NCBI GenBank assembly: GCA_003663115.1
Contig: QMZJ01000065.1
Span: 1-7,205, forward strand
Direction of reading: 5' to 3'
Origin: Candidatus Altarchaeales archaeon
Lineage (GTDB): Archaea > Altiarchaeota > Altiarchaeia > IMC4 > QMZM01
Length of the DNA: 7,205 nucleotides
Part shown: one piece after another, positions 1 through 5,514 of the stretch
Layout of the letters: the number at the start of each line of letters is the position of its first letter
How positions within the stretch are numbered: position 1 is the first letter of the stretch
Notes under the pieces: generated by a model
What the model was told of the DNA's origin: nothing
The model's input: only the letters and a program-made list of their open reading frames with translations
The model's database searches: none
Made by a program: the position numbers and the translations under genes

Positions 1-2
1 CG

Positions 3-74
3 AAGATCTACGGGATAGAGCTCGGAAGGGCAGAGGTGCTGTCCGGAGGGAGTATGGTGCCAGAAAACCTATGA
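3..74 (+). CDS. C-terminal end of an unidentified protein (partial)
   Basis: The first 74 bases read in frame 3 as about 23 residues ending ...SGGSMVPENL and a TGA stop. The frame shows the strong purine-first codon bias seen in the intact genes of this window, with codons such as GAG, GGA, GCA and GTG, while frame 1 stops at once. Frame 2 is also open to 121 but has a poorer, Arg/Lys-heavy composition, so I prefer frame 3. The gene starts outside the window and too little is present to name a family. No clear terminator hairpin follows. The call that this is coding at all is an inference from codon bias. Confidence 0.5.
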   Translation, partial: KIYGIELGRAEVLSGGSMVPENL

Positions 75-288
75 AGGCTTTAAGGATAGAAAACCCAATA
101 ACTAAAAAGGGGAGGGGTTAGGGATATAAATTAATTTCTTGTCCTTAAATATTTAACGAAAAGTCAAGAATTTGTATGAAAATTGTCAATGCAGTGAAAA
201 CACAATTTACTCGAATTTTATACTCTTATTCTTAAATATTGAATATCAATGTAATAATATCAGATAAAATTGTATCAATTTTATCAGA
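75..288 (+). promoter_or_regulatory. AT-rich intergenic promoter region of the HTH-CBS gene
   Basis: This stretch holds no gene. It is strongly AT-rich and carries two TTAAATATT-like boxes, near 147-155 and 233-241. The second lies about 50 bases before the ATG at 289. With the usual archaeal spacing of about 25 bases it would start transcription near 262, exactly at the left end of the inverted repeat at 263-285. No Shine-Dalgarno-like sequence precedes the ATG, so the mRNA would have a short leader consisting almost only of the palindrome. The promoter position is an inference from spacing. Confidence 0.5.
263..285. promoter_or_regulatory. Perfect inverted repeat, candidate operator or leader hairpin
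   Basis: The arms are GATAAAATTG (263-272) and CAATTTTATC (276-285), exact reverse complements separated by TAT. The site ends three bases before the ATG of the HTH-CBS gene and starts where transcription is predicted to begin. A protein bound here would block initiation, so autoregulation by the downstream winged-helix protein is the simplest reading. In RNA the same bases could form a 10-bp stem with a 3-base loop next to the start codon. I see no second copy in the window. Confidence 0.7.
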
Positions 289-1347
289 ATGCCAAAGGGA
301 TACAGTATATCAAAACTGAGCCGCTTCGGGTATTCGTATGAGCATATTGGCAGTTTGCTGAGCATATTCTCCCAGACAACCGTTTGTAAGATAATGTTTC
401 TATTGGATAGGGAGAAGGAGATGGAGGTCAGGGAGATAAGGAGAGAGCTGAGTGGAGTACAAAGCTTCGTGATAAGTAAATCATTATCCCTATTGAAAAA
501 TCACAACATCATCGGTAAGGTAGAGAAATCCTATGTCCTGAAGAACGACATATTCTTTCAAAGGCTCTCCGATGCTACCGTCAAGATCCTGGGTCTGGTG
601 GGTGAAAAAACCACGAGGGAAAAGATAACCGAGATGGATCTGAGGAATGTCGCAGACCTCTTCTCAAATCTCTTTTTCGATAATGTAAGCAATATTCTCA
701 TCCATATGTTGCTCGTGAAACCGAGAAAATTTAATGAGATTGCCGAAATGTACAGAAACGCTCACGGGTATGTGCCAACCAGTACTCTCAGATATCATCT
801 ATCTACGAGAAAGGCATCTATTGGCGATCACAAGATAAAGATATTCGATCTTAGAGGTAGGAACTATACGCTCTCGCTTACGGGGAAAAAGATACACGAC
901 ATATTCGATAATTTCATCGAGGAATATGAAAATGCCATCGAGCAATGGATAAATGAGATGTGGAAATTGCCAATCAGGGAACTAACTACCGAGAGCATAC
1001 CGATAGCCGATCCAAGGGATTCCGTTCACAAGCTTTTGAGAATTCTTTACAGTTCAGATTTCATCATAGCGTTCTCAACAGAGCCCAAGGGGATAATAAC
1101 GACGAAGAATATTATGAATAAAATAGGCAATAATCTGGGGAATCTGGGATTCTTAGCCGATACAACCGTTGAGGACATAATGACCCCGATATCTAAGGAT
1201 CAGATCGTCCCCGGAAAGACAACGCTTCTGGATCTGTTCAAAAAAGAAGATGGATTCGAACACAACCATTACATCGTAGACCTCGGCAGCGGAATGTACA
1301 GCGTCCTCAGTATCTATAATGTACTTAAGAGATTCAGCGTTGCTTGA
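289..1347 (+). CDS. Winged-helix transcriptional regulator with C-terminal CBS-domain pair
   Basis: This 352-residue soluble protein is a probable DNA-binding regulator. Residues about 25-90 form a winged-helix-like segment: a helix with VCKIMFLLDREKEMEVREI, then a recognition helix around FVISKSLSLLKNHNIIGKV, then a wing. Residues about 130-215 look like a second, looser winged helix, with TSTLRYHLSTRK as the helix and YTLSLTGKKI as the wing. Residues about 229-350 resemble two CBS units: the first ends in KGIITTKNIMNKI, the typical end of a CBS unit, and the second begins TTVEDIMTPI and ends YSVLSIYNVLKRF. CBS pairs usually bind adenosyl ligands such as AMP, ATP or SAM, so the protein may read out energy or methylation state; the ligand is not deducible here. 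The ATG is chosen because the perfect palindrome at 263-285 ends just before it. It probably controls itself through that site. Its targets are unknown; the neighbouring CBS remnants hint that it once shared a locus with CBS-only proteins. Confidence 0.8.
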   Translation: MPKGYSISKLSRFGYSYEHIGSLLSIFSQTTVCKIMFLLDREKEMEVREIRRELSGVQSFVISKSLSLLKNHNIIGKVEKSYVLKNDIFFQRLSDATVKILGLVGEKTTREKITEMDLRNVADLFSNLFFDNVSNILIHMLLVKPRKFNEIAEMYRNAHGYVPTSTLRYHLSTRKASIGDHKIKIFDLRGRNYTLSLTGKKIHDIFDNFIEEYENAIEQWINEMWKLPIRELTTESIPIADPRDSVHKLLRILYSSDFIIAFSTEPKGIITTKNIMNKIGNNLGNLGFLADTTVEDIMTPISKDQIVPGKTTLLDLFKKEDGFEHNHYIVDLGSGMYSVLSIYNVLKRFSVA

Positions 1348-1349
1348 GT

Positions 1350-1555
1350 TCAATCAACCACAACCCTGGTCACCTCTCCATCTTTAATCGGTAAGGCATC
1401 TCCCTCCTCTGGGTCTGAAGGGATGTCGATCCTCCCGTTACCGGATATATCTATCTAAATATACCAATAACCTTCTTCTTTTTCATATCAACCACCACCA
1501 GGGCATGAAATACCCTCGCAGTTTTAACCGCGAGGGCATTCCATTGCAGCAAGCC
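1350..1555 (-). pseudogene. Degraded CBS-domain gene remnant (copy A)
   Basis: On the minus strand two open stretches in different frames read like parts of CBS domains. The first (1555 to 1451) contains ALAVKTARV, HALVVVDMKKKKVIGIF and then a TAG stop; the helix followed by a LVVVD strand and a VIGIF strand is the classic CBS half. The second (1442 to 1350) contains EEGDALPIKDGEVTRVVVD and a TGA stop, matching the ALPV-x-DGE-V-GVV pattern of a second CBS unit. The two are joined by a frameshift and no start codon fits, so the gene appears to have lost large parts. It lies tail-to-tail with the HTH-CBS gene, with only two bases between their stops. The domain assignment rests on pattern recognition of short pieces and is less certain than for the copy at 4258-4634. 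Confidence 0.5.
1513..1536. repeat. GC-rich stem-loop in the CBS remnant
   Basis: CCCTCGC (1513-1519) and GCGAGGG (1530-1536) are exact reverse complements around a 10-base AT-rich loop. The stem stands out in an AT-richer surrounding. It lies inside the decayed CBS reading frame and is not followed by a T-run on either strand, so a terminator role is doubtful. It could be chance within former coding sequence. Confidence 0.4.
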
Positions 1556-1577
1556 CTTATTTACAAATTAATACTGC

Positions 1578-1595
1578 AAATCCTTATATAAAAGG
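1578..1595 (+). promoter_or_regulatory. BRE/TATA promoter upstream of nrpR
   Basis: The sequence GCAAATCC followed by TTATATAAAA is a strong archaeal BRE plus TATA box on the plus strand. The 15 bases AAATCCTTATATAAA recur exactly at 4646-4660, and in both places an eight-base gap then leads to GGAAGC. Transcription would begin near 1612, inside the operator-like site at 1601-1614, leaving a leader of about 108 bases before the nrpR ATG. A second, closer TATA-like box is at 1674-1685, so which one drives nrpR is open. Confidence 0.6.
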
Positions 1596-1600
1596 CGTCT

Positions 1601-1614
1601 GGAAGCTCATTACC
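1601..1614 (+). promoter_or_regulatory. NrpR-type operator upstream of nrpR
   Basis: GGAA-GCTCAT-TACC matches the known NrpR operator forms (GGAA-N6-TTCC in Methanococcus, GGTA-N6-TACC in Methanosarcina) as a hybrid of the two half-sites. It lies eight bases after a strong TATA box and overlaps the predicted transcription start, the position expected for a repressor site. Since the next gene downstream is nrpR, autoregulation is the natural inference. Confidence 0.6.
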
Positions 1615-1673
1615 ATATTATACTGGGGGTTACTTCAAAAACGAAATTACTGACAAATCGTTTCCATCTGACC

Positions 1674-1685
1674 TTTTAAAATATT
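1674..1685 (+). promoter_or_regulatory. Proximal TATA-like box of nrpR
   Basis: TTTTAAAATATT lies about 35-46 bases before the nrpR ATG and would place the transcription start near 1706, giving a short leader with a weak AGG just before the ATG. It has no operator-like sequence after it. It competes with the better box at 1583-1592 as the nrpR promoter. Confidence 0.4.
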
Positions 1686-1719
1686 CATCCCTAATTTTAA
1701 CTACAAAATTACCTTTAGG

Positions 1720-2715
1720 ATGACCAAAGAACGCAACATATTCGAAATCCTCTCTGTACTGGACAGAAAGAACAGGCCCATGACCTCAAGAGAAATTACA
1801 GAGGAACTTCATAGGATAGGGATAAACATAACTGAGAGGAGAGTTAGGCACTATTTGGAATCATTGGATGATATGGATTTCACTGAGAGTCTCGGCAGGG
1901 TGGGAAGACAGATAACCGATCTCGGGAGAGGGGAGCTGAAAAAGACATACATTCGCGGCAGAGCCGATTTCATCTTGGATAGGATAGTGAGAATCATTAC
2001 GGAAACGAGATTCGACGTTTATAGGAAGAGAGGCAACGTGGTCGTAAATTTATCGTTCATCCGAGAAGACAGAGAGCAAAAGGTCAGGGAAATTCTCGAA
2101 GAAATCTGCACGAGAAGTAGTCTTGCCCCGCCATTCATCAAGATTGCATATCCTGGAGAGAAACTCTGCAATAGAGAAATTCCGGAGGGAAAAATCGGGC
2201 TGGCTACCATTTCAAGCGTAACGATAGAGGAGATTCTCCTAAACGAAAGGATCTACGTTAACCCATTATATGGTGGTTTGGTCGAGTTCATAAACCATAA
2301 ACCAGTCAGATTCACGGAGTTGATATCATATTCTGGCAGTTCAATAGACCCATTGGACCTGTTCATATCACGGAAAATGAGCAGGGTTTATGATGCAGTC
2401 ATGAAAGATTATGGGAGTATCCCGGCCGACTACAGGGAGATCCCTTATACGGCCCGGGACAGGGCGATAGATCTTCTGAGAGAGGCAGTGGATGTTTTTG
2501 GTGGATTGATCGTTGTTGGAAGAACCGGGGTCGATGTCCTCGGATTGAATACAAAGGAGGGATATACCGGCATAGTCGGATTCGGCGGCGAATTATTGCT
2601 GTCCGCTCTGGAGGAGTGTAACATTAGAACGAATACAAACACGGTCGATACGACTATTGATTTCAAGGAACTGGAGCTGATTTCTGAGGTGAAAGGCGAG
2701 GTTTTATTGGAGTAG
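1720..2715 (+). CDS. nrpR: NrpR nitrogen regulator (HTH plus single NrpR effector domain)
   Basis: NrpR is the archaeal repressor of nitrogen-fixation and ammonium-assimilation genes; binding of 2-oxoglutarate, which builds up when nitrogen is short, releases it from DNA. Residues 1-70 are the NrpR-type winged helix, with MTSREITEELHRIG, the recognition helix ITERRVRHYLESLD and the wing segment GRQITDLGRGEL. Residues about 80-320 are one NrpR effector domain: GNVVVNLSFI, then EGKIGLATISSVTIEEILL, then YGGLVEFINHKPVRFTELI (184-202), SGSSIDPLDLFI and REIPYTARDRAIDLL. At 331 residues it has one HTH and one effector domain, like NrpRI of Methanosarcina, and unlike the fused two-domain protein of Methanococcus. 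A separate NrpRII partner would then lie elsewhere; that is inference. Operator-like sites of its own type occur at 1601, 4669 and 5086. It runs convergently into the symporter gene with an 11-base gap. Confidence 0.92.
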   Translation: MTKERNIFEILSVLDRKNRPMTSREITEELHRIGINITERRVRHYLESLDDMDFTESLGRVGRQITDLGRGELKKTYIRGRADFILDRIVRIITETRFDVYRKRGNVVVNLSFIREDREQKVREILEEICTRSSLAPPFIKIAYPGEKLCNREIPEGKIGLATISSVTIEEILLNERIYVNPLYGGLVEFINHKPVRFTELISYSGSSIDPLDLFISRKMSRVYDAVMKDYGSIPADYREIPYTARDRAIDLLREAVDVFGGLIVVGRTGVDVLGLNTKEGYTGIVGFGGELLLSALEECNIRTNTNTVDTTIDFKELELISEVKGEVLLE

Positions 2716-2736
2716 TGAGTTATCATCTAAATGATC
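2716..2736. other. Short convergent junction with a small hairpin
   Basis: The stops of nrpR and of the opposing symporter gene are only 11 bases apart. ATCAT (2722-2726) and ATGAT (2731-2735) form a weak 5-bp stem whose loop contains the symporter stop codon. It might help end both transcripts, but it is too weak to call a terminator with confidence. Confidence 0.25.
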
Positions 2737-4193
2737 TCTCTTGGGGGATGACTCTTCTGCGTAACTAATGCAACCAATACAAATGTTATCAGGCTTACTG
2801 CCGGGGATATTATCGTCGGCATTCCATCAAAAGCCGATGTGAAGAAACCCTCTATGAACATTACATCGTTGCTTAAACCATAGAAGCTCGGCGTTAAAAC
2901 AAACAAAATCAATCGGGTAAAAGAACCGCTCAGAAAGGATACTATCGCCGCGGGAGTATTTGATTTCGACCAGAATAATCCGAGGATGAATGGAACCACC
3001 GCCCCGGAGAGCAGAATGTCGAATGATAGAATGATCAATATTCCGGATACAGGTATAAACATAGCGAAGAACATAGCCAATACCGCAACAGGTATCGTGC
3101 TCAATCTGGACATGAAAAGGAGTTTATCTCCGTGGTTATTTGTATCTTCTGGATTGTAACCCAAGAGATTATGCGAGATTATGGAGGATGCCGCCACTAT
3201 CAATCCATCGGCTGTGGATACTGCAGCTGCGAGAATCCCGAGTATAATCGGGATAGAAAACACCGTCGGGGATACATTAGCCAGGAGTGTGAGAAGAACT
3301 GGTTCATTTACTGGATCGACGGTAATATTTAATGTATTAAATATGTTAATACTCGCTATACCGATGATAATGAAGGGTATGCCTATAAGGAGTGTTCCAA
3401 TACCTGCGATATAAAAGGCCCACTTAGCAGTTTTCGGGTTATCGATTGCAAATACTCGCTCCACAAAATCAACTGCGATAATATTTCCAACACCCAACGC
3501 CAATAAAATTGCCAGATTAATTAGTGCCCCATTACCCGGATTTATGATCTGATGTGTATCGAATATTTCTTGGGAGATTTCAATGCTTATCCCGGAGGTC
3601 ATCATAAATACGACCAATGCTATAACCCCTAGGAGAATCATCACCAACTGAATCAGGTCCGTGTTCACTACAGATATGAGCCCGCCAGGCACAGTGTACA
3701 TTAGAATACCGACTGAAACGATAAATATACCGAGCCAGTAAGAGACTCCCAAGAATATCTGGAAGATGAAACCCACAGCGACGAGACAACCACCTACAAA
3801 TATGGCGGAACTGAAAACCATCAACGACGATACCATGATCTCCATAGTTCTCCCATATTTTCTTCCATAAAAATCCGGAGGAGTTAGCAATTTCATCTCG
3901 TTCAGAGGTTCCGCAAAGAACAATCCAATTAAGATCAATGCACCGGACAAACCGATAATCATCGCAGCTCCCGACCAGAAGCCATATAAAAAAGAGAAAT
4001 TGGCTAAACCCAGGGTTATATCCGCATCGATGCTCTGAGCCATCAATGTTGCAGCTGTGACGCCGAGAATCAACTGCCTGTTGGCGACGATATAATTCTC
4101 ACTTCTACCCTTCACTAATCTGGAGAGATACACGCCAACGCATATCACGATGAGAAAGAAAAGTACAACACCGACCACGATCAATTGAATCAT
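2727..4193 (-). CDS. Sodium:solute symporter family (SSS) transporter
   Basis: This is an integral membrane transporter of the PutP/vSGLT superfamily, moving an unknown small solute together with Na+. I take the ATG at 4193, giving 488 residues; an in-frame TTG at 4205 adds only MRDK and is less likely. About 13 membrane segments can be seen, starting with IQLIVVGVVLFFLIVICVGV (2-21), the usual SSS number. Family signatures include SENYIVANRQL before segment 2, TPPDFYGRKYGR (104-115), VPGGLISVVNTDLIQ (168-182), VERVFAIDNPKTAKWA (244-259) and ILAAAVSTADGLIVAASSII (320-339). In the last, S326 and T327 match the conserved serine/threonine pair that helps bind Na+ in segment 8. Solute specificity (proline, pantothenate, acetate or other) cannot be read from sequence alone. 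No good TATA box sits 25 bases upstream, and decayed CBS sequence fills that space, so its promoter is unclear. Confidence 0.9.
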   Translation of the reverse strand: MIQLIVVGVVLFFLIVICVGVYLSRLVKGRSENYIVANRQLILGVTAATLMAQSIDADITLGLANFSFLYGFWSGAAMIIGLSGALILIGLFFAEPLNEMKLLTPPDFYGRKYGRTMEIMVSSLMVFSSAIFVGGCLVAVGFIFQIFLGVSYWLGIFIVSVGILMYTVPGGLISVVNTDLIQLVMILLGVIALVVFMMTSGISIEISQEIFDTHQIINPGNGALINLAILLALGVGNIIAVDFVERVFAIDNPKTAKWAFYIAGIGTLLIGIPFIIIGIASINIFNTLNITVDPVNEPVLLTLLANVSPTVFSIPIILGILAAAVSTADGLIVAASSIISHNLLGYNPEDTNNHGDKLLFMSRLSTIPVAVLAMFFAMFIPVSGILIILSFDILLSGAVVPFILGLFWSKSNTPAAIVSFLSGSFTRLILFVLTPSFYGLSNDVMFIEGFFTSAFDGMPTIISPAVSLITFVLVALVTQKSHPPREII

Positions 4194-4212
4194 TTTATCT
4201 CGCAACTGCGGA

Positions 4213-4257
4213 TTACAGTAAGTCGCTATGTGACACCAACCCCTTCGTTTTTCATAT
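4213..4257 (-). pseudogene. Tail of a second decayed CBS domain (fragment C)
   Basis: Just after the stop of the CBS pseudogene the minus strand reads DMKNEGVGVT in one frame and then, after a shift, SDLL and TAA. This resembles the last strand and helix of a CBS unit. Its DNA TTGGTGTCACATAGCGACTTA aligns with TTGGTCTCGAATAGCGACGTA, which encodes LVSNSDV in the neighbouring pseudogene, and GATATGAAAAA is shared with copy A (VVVDMKKKK). It occupies most of the upstream region of the symporter gene. The fragment is short, so this is a modest-confidence inference. Confidence 0.35.
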
Positions 4258-4634
4258 CTATATCGAGATAGCTTTAATTACGTCGCTATTCGAGACCAAA
4301 CCAACCATCCCCCCGTCCATCATCGGAAATCTCCTTCTCTTCATCTTTGCCATCAACATGGCAACCCCCCAACACTCATCTCGGGAGGAACCGTTAACAT
4401 CGGTTTTGACTAACATTTCTGACCTTTACCTCGGGATTCTCACTCCTCACTATAACCTTGTGTACCATATCCCTCTTCGTTAGTATAATACCGTATCGCC
4501 AGAATTTTCGACTGTCAGGCTGGTTACTCCCTCATCCACCATCTTCCTATTCGCTTCATCTACGGAAGATTCCGCATCAATTTTCACAATCGACCCCGAC
4601 ATAATATCTCGTACTTCCCTCCTCCATCCAACAT
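4258..4634 (-). pseudogene. Frameshifted two-CBS-domain protein gene (copy B)
   Basis: Three minus-strand frames join into one recognisable CBS pair. First frame: VRDIMSGSIVKIDAESS, VDEANRKMVDEGVTSLTVENSGD, then a stop at 4480. Second frame, entered near 4497: RYGIILTKRDMVHKVIV, SENPEVKVRN, then a stop. Third frame, from 4416: MLVKTDVNGS, then VAMLMAKMKRRRFPMMDGGM, then VGLVSNSDVIKAISI and a TAG stop at 4258. In order these give CBS1 (VRDIM...GIILTKRDMV) and CBS2 (V-x-MLVKTDV...GLVSNSDVI), the layout of a stand-alone archaeal CBS protein of about 125 residues. Two frameshifts are therefore needed. The likely original start is the ATG at 4634-4632, in yet another frame from VRDIM, about 20 bases after a TATA box (4651-4660) that is symmetric enough to serve both strands. 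Sequencing error is an alternative, but two or three separate shifts in 380 bases make decay more likely. Confidence 0.8.
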
Positions 4635-4645
4635 AGGTTAATTGA

Positions 4646-4660
4646 AAATCCTTATATAAA
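4646..4660 (+). promoter_or_regulatory. BRE/TATA promoter, plus strand, with no ordinary gene downstream
   Basis: AAATCCTTATATAAA, preceded by A-rich sequence, is a textbook BRE plus TATA box and is identical to the one upstream of nrpR. The A-rich BRE side points to transcription on the plus strand, starting near 4680. The core TTATATAA is symmetric, so it may also have served the minus-strand CBS pseudogene. Confidence 0.65.
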
Positions 4661-4668
4661 TACACTCC

Positions 4669-4682
4669 GGAAGCACACTTCC
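4669..4682. promoter_or_regulatory. Perfect NrpR operator GGAA-N6-TTCC
   Basis: GGAAGCACACTTCC is an exact match to the Methanococcus NrpR consensus, and one more base on each side extends the palindrome (CGGAAG-CACA-CTTCCG). It begins eight bases after the TATA box, the same spacing as at the nrpR-upstream site, and overlaps the predicted start. That NrpR binds it is inference, but the match, the placement and the presence of nrpR 2 kb away agree. Confidence 0.75.
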
Positions 4683-4711
4683 GTAAATCTCCCAACCTTT
4701 GGCAGGGGATT

Positions 4712-4786
4712 ATGAAGATAAGGGCGAGGTACTGCTCTTATAACATATACATGGGTGGCAAAATTTCCGCGCGCCGAAAAGTATAA
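4712..4786 (+). CDS. Possible 24-residue small protein in the NrpR-type leader
   Basis: This ORF is the first after the predicted start at about 4680. It has an ATG preceded by GGCAGGGG four bases upstream and encodes MKIRARYCSYN followed by IYMGGKISARRKV, a basic peptide. N-starved Methanosarcina mazei is known to make very small proteins, including one of 23 residues that acts on glutamine synthetase, which makes the idea reasonable. Nothing in the sequence proves translation, and the hairpin at 4718-4741 overlaps its first codons. Confidence 0.2.
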   Translation: MKIRARYCSYNIYMGGKISARRKV

Positions 4787-4852
4787 AGTGGCGAATGGTG
4801 ATAAATAAATCGATCGTACCGGGGCAACCAAGGCGGAGAGGCAGGAGGGGTT

Positions 4853-4906
4853 ATGGAACGTGCTGATAGTAAGGTTATTGGTGTAAGTGCTTGCTGGAAT
4901 AAGTAA
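4853..4906 (+). CDS. Possible 17-residue small ORF behind a strong ribosome site
   Basis: The ATG follows AGGAGGGG by two bases, the best Shine-Dalgarno-like match in the region, and the frame reads MERADSKVIGVSACWNK before two adjacent stops (TAA TAG). I do not recognise the peptide. It may be a real tiny ORF, the start of a broken gene, or chance. Confidence 0.15.
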   Translation: MERADSKVIGVSACWNK

Positions 4907-5085
4907 TAGAGGGCTTAGAGTCCATTTAGAGAAACACAATGTACAGTTGATCATACCAACGATCATTGAAATAGGATTCAAACACCATTGGGGACCCGAG
5001 TGACCCAGATGCAAGATAAAAACAAAAACAAGGGAATTAACTGATATATTGTTAAAACAAATAAAATTTTTACAATTGTATAAGT

Positions 5086-5099
5086 GGTAGTGCACTTCC
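5086..5099. promoter_or_regulatory. Third NrpR-like operator
   Basis: GGTA-GTGCAC-TTCC on the plus strand, or GGAA-GTGCAC-TACC on the minus strand, is again a hybrid of the two known NrpR half-sites around a symmetric GTGCAC centre. On the minus strand it has the same half-sites as the nrpR-upstream site. Possible TATA boxes lie on both sides (TTGTATAAG at 5076-5084 for the plus strand; T/A-rich sequence at about 5105-5120 for the minus strand), so its direction is unclear. Confidence 0.4.
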
Positions 5100-5291
5100 T
5101 GTTAAAATTTTTAAAAAATATATTCCCAATAGTATATCTTTTATTTATATTTTTCAATCTTGTCATAATAATTTTACAACAAATTGCATACTTTTTAAAG
5201 AACAAAATCCATATATATTACTGACAATTTGTTAAATGTTTAGAATGTTCATAATCCAATACACATTATGTATGGAAAATAGACAAACAAA
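5100..5291 (+). promoter_or_regulatory. Very AT-rich promoter region of the coiled-coil/AAA module
   Basis: No gene is seen here. The stretch is among the most AT-rich in the window. ACAAAATCC followed by ATATATATTA (5202-5220) repeats the AAATCC-plus-TATA arrangement of the two NrpR-type promoters, but without a GGAA site after it, so this promoter looks independent of NrpR. It would start transcription near 5240 and leave a leader of about 50 bases before the ATG at 5292. Confidence 0.45.
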
Positions 5292-5504
5292 ATGTTAATG
5301 AGGTCGGAGGATAAGAGAAAAAAGGAGTTGCAGCAACTCAGAAATGAAAAGAAAGCCATAGAAAGGACAATGCGACTCATCAGAGCGCACAAGGTAAGGG
5401 CAGAGGAGAGGGTCTTGGATGCGGCGAAGGCATACCACCGGGCGTTAATCGATATAGAGGAGAGGATCGAGAAGATAGAAAAAAAGGATAATTTAGAAAG
5501 ATAA
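5292..5504 (+). CDS. Small coiled-coil protein, paralogue 1
   Basis: This is a 70-residue, highly charged, helical protein with no membrane segment, signal or cysteine. Leucines and isoleucines recur at helix spacing through LQQLRNEKKAIERTMRLIRA and again through YHRALIDIEERIEKIEKK, with a break near residue 38, so a two-helix hairpin is likely. It aligns along its length with the next gene: ELQ-x-LR-x-EK-x-A-x-ERT-x-x-LIR and, later, KAY-x-RA-x-x-x-IE-x-RI-x-x-IE are shared. An in-frame ATG two codons on (5298) is an alternative start. I do not recognise a named family. It probably shares a transcript with its paralogue and the AAA+ ATPase, which suggests an adaptor or structural partner; that is inference. 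Confidence 0.75.
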   Translation: MLMRSEDKRKKELQQLRNEKKAIERTMRLIRAHKVRAEERVLDAAKAYHRALIDIEERIEKIEKKDNLER

Positions 5505-5514
5505 AGATATAAAA

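Larger units (their letters stand above)
4683..5085 (+). ncRNA. Candidate nitrogen-regulated small RNA region
   Basis: About 400 bases follow the NrpR-type promoter without a protein gene I can support. What can be seen: a hairpin at 4718-4741 (ATAAGGGC and GCTCTTAT, one G-U pair) with the loop GAGGTACT; several G-rich, Shine-Dalgarno-like stretches (GGCAGGGG at 4701, GGCAGGAGGGG at 4840); a TATA-like GTATAAAG at 4781; a GATCAT direct repeat near 4951-4970; and short ORFs. Methanosarcina mazei has an NrpR-controlled regulatory RNA, sRNA154, so the setting has precedent, but I cannot claim homology. The true transcript end is unknown; T-rich tracts at 5066 and 5108 could stop it. The 147-codon minus-strand open frame across this region has a Cys/Phe/His-rich, non-protein-like composition and I do not count it. 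Confidence 0.35.

Noticed and set aside
979..992. GGAACTAACTACCG as an NrpR operator
   Set aside because: The half-site spacing is off by one base and it is in the middle of the HTH-CBS coding region.
3132..3789. Open frames inside the symporter gene on both strands
   Set aside because: They overlap a clear 13-segment SSS transporter and lack any family feature.
4555..4575. GGAAGATTCC palindrome as a further NrpR site
   Set aside because: The half-sites are separated by two bases, not six, and it lies within former CBS coding sequence.
4950..5010. Possible tRNA-like T-arm (GGATTCAAAC)
   Set aside because: No matching acceptor stem, anticodon arm or D-arm could be laid out around it.
4652..5095. 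147-codon minus-strand open frame
   Set aside because: Its product is rich in Cys, Phe, His and Pro with no recognisable motif, it runs through the perfect operator and TATA box, and its start codon lies inside the third operator-like site. It looks like chance openness of AT-rich sequence.
4978..5205. 75-codon minus-strand open frame
   Set aside because: It consists mostly of Ile, Phe, Lys and Asn from the AT-rich stretch and has no homologous look, ribosome site or supporting context.
1640..5230. Shared 11-mer ATTACTGACAA at about 1644 and 5216 as a regulatory repeat
   Set aside because: An 11-base match in 7 kb of AT-rich DNA is expected by chance, and the surrounding bases do not align.
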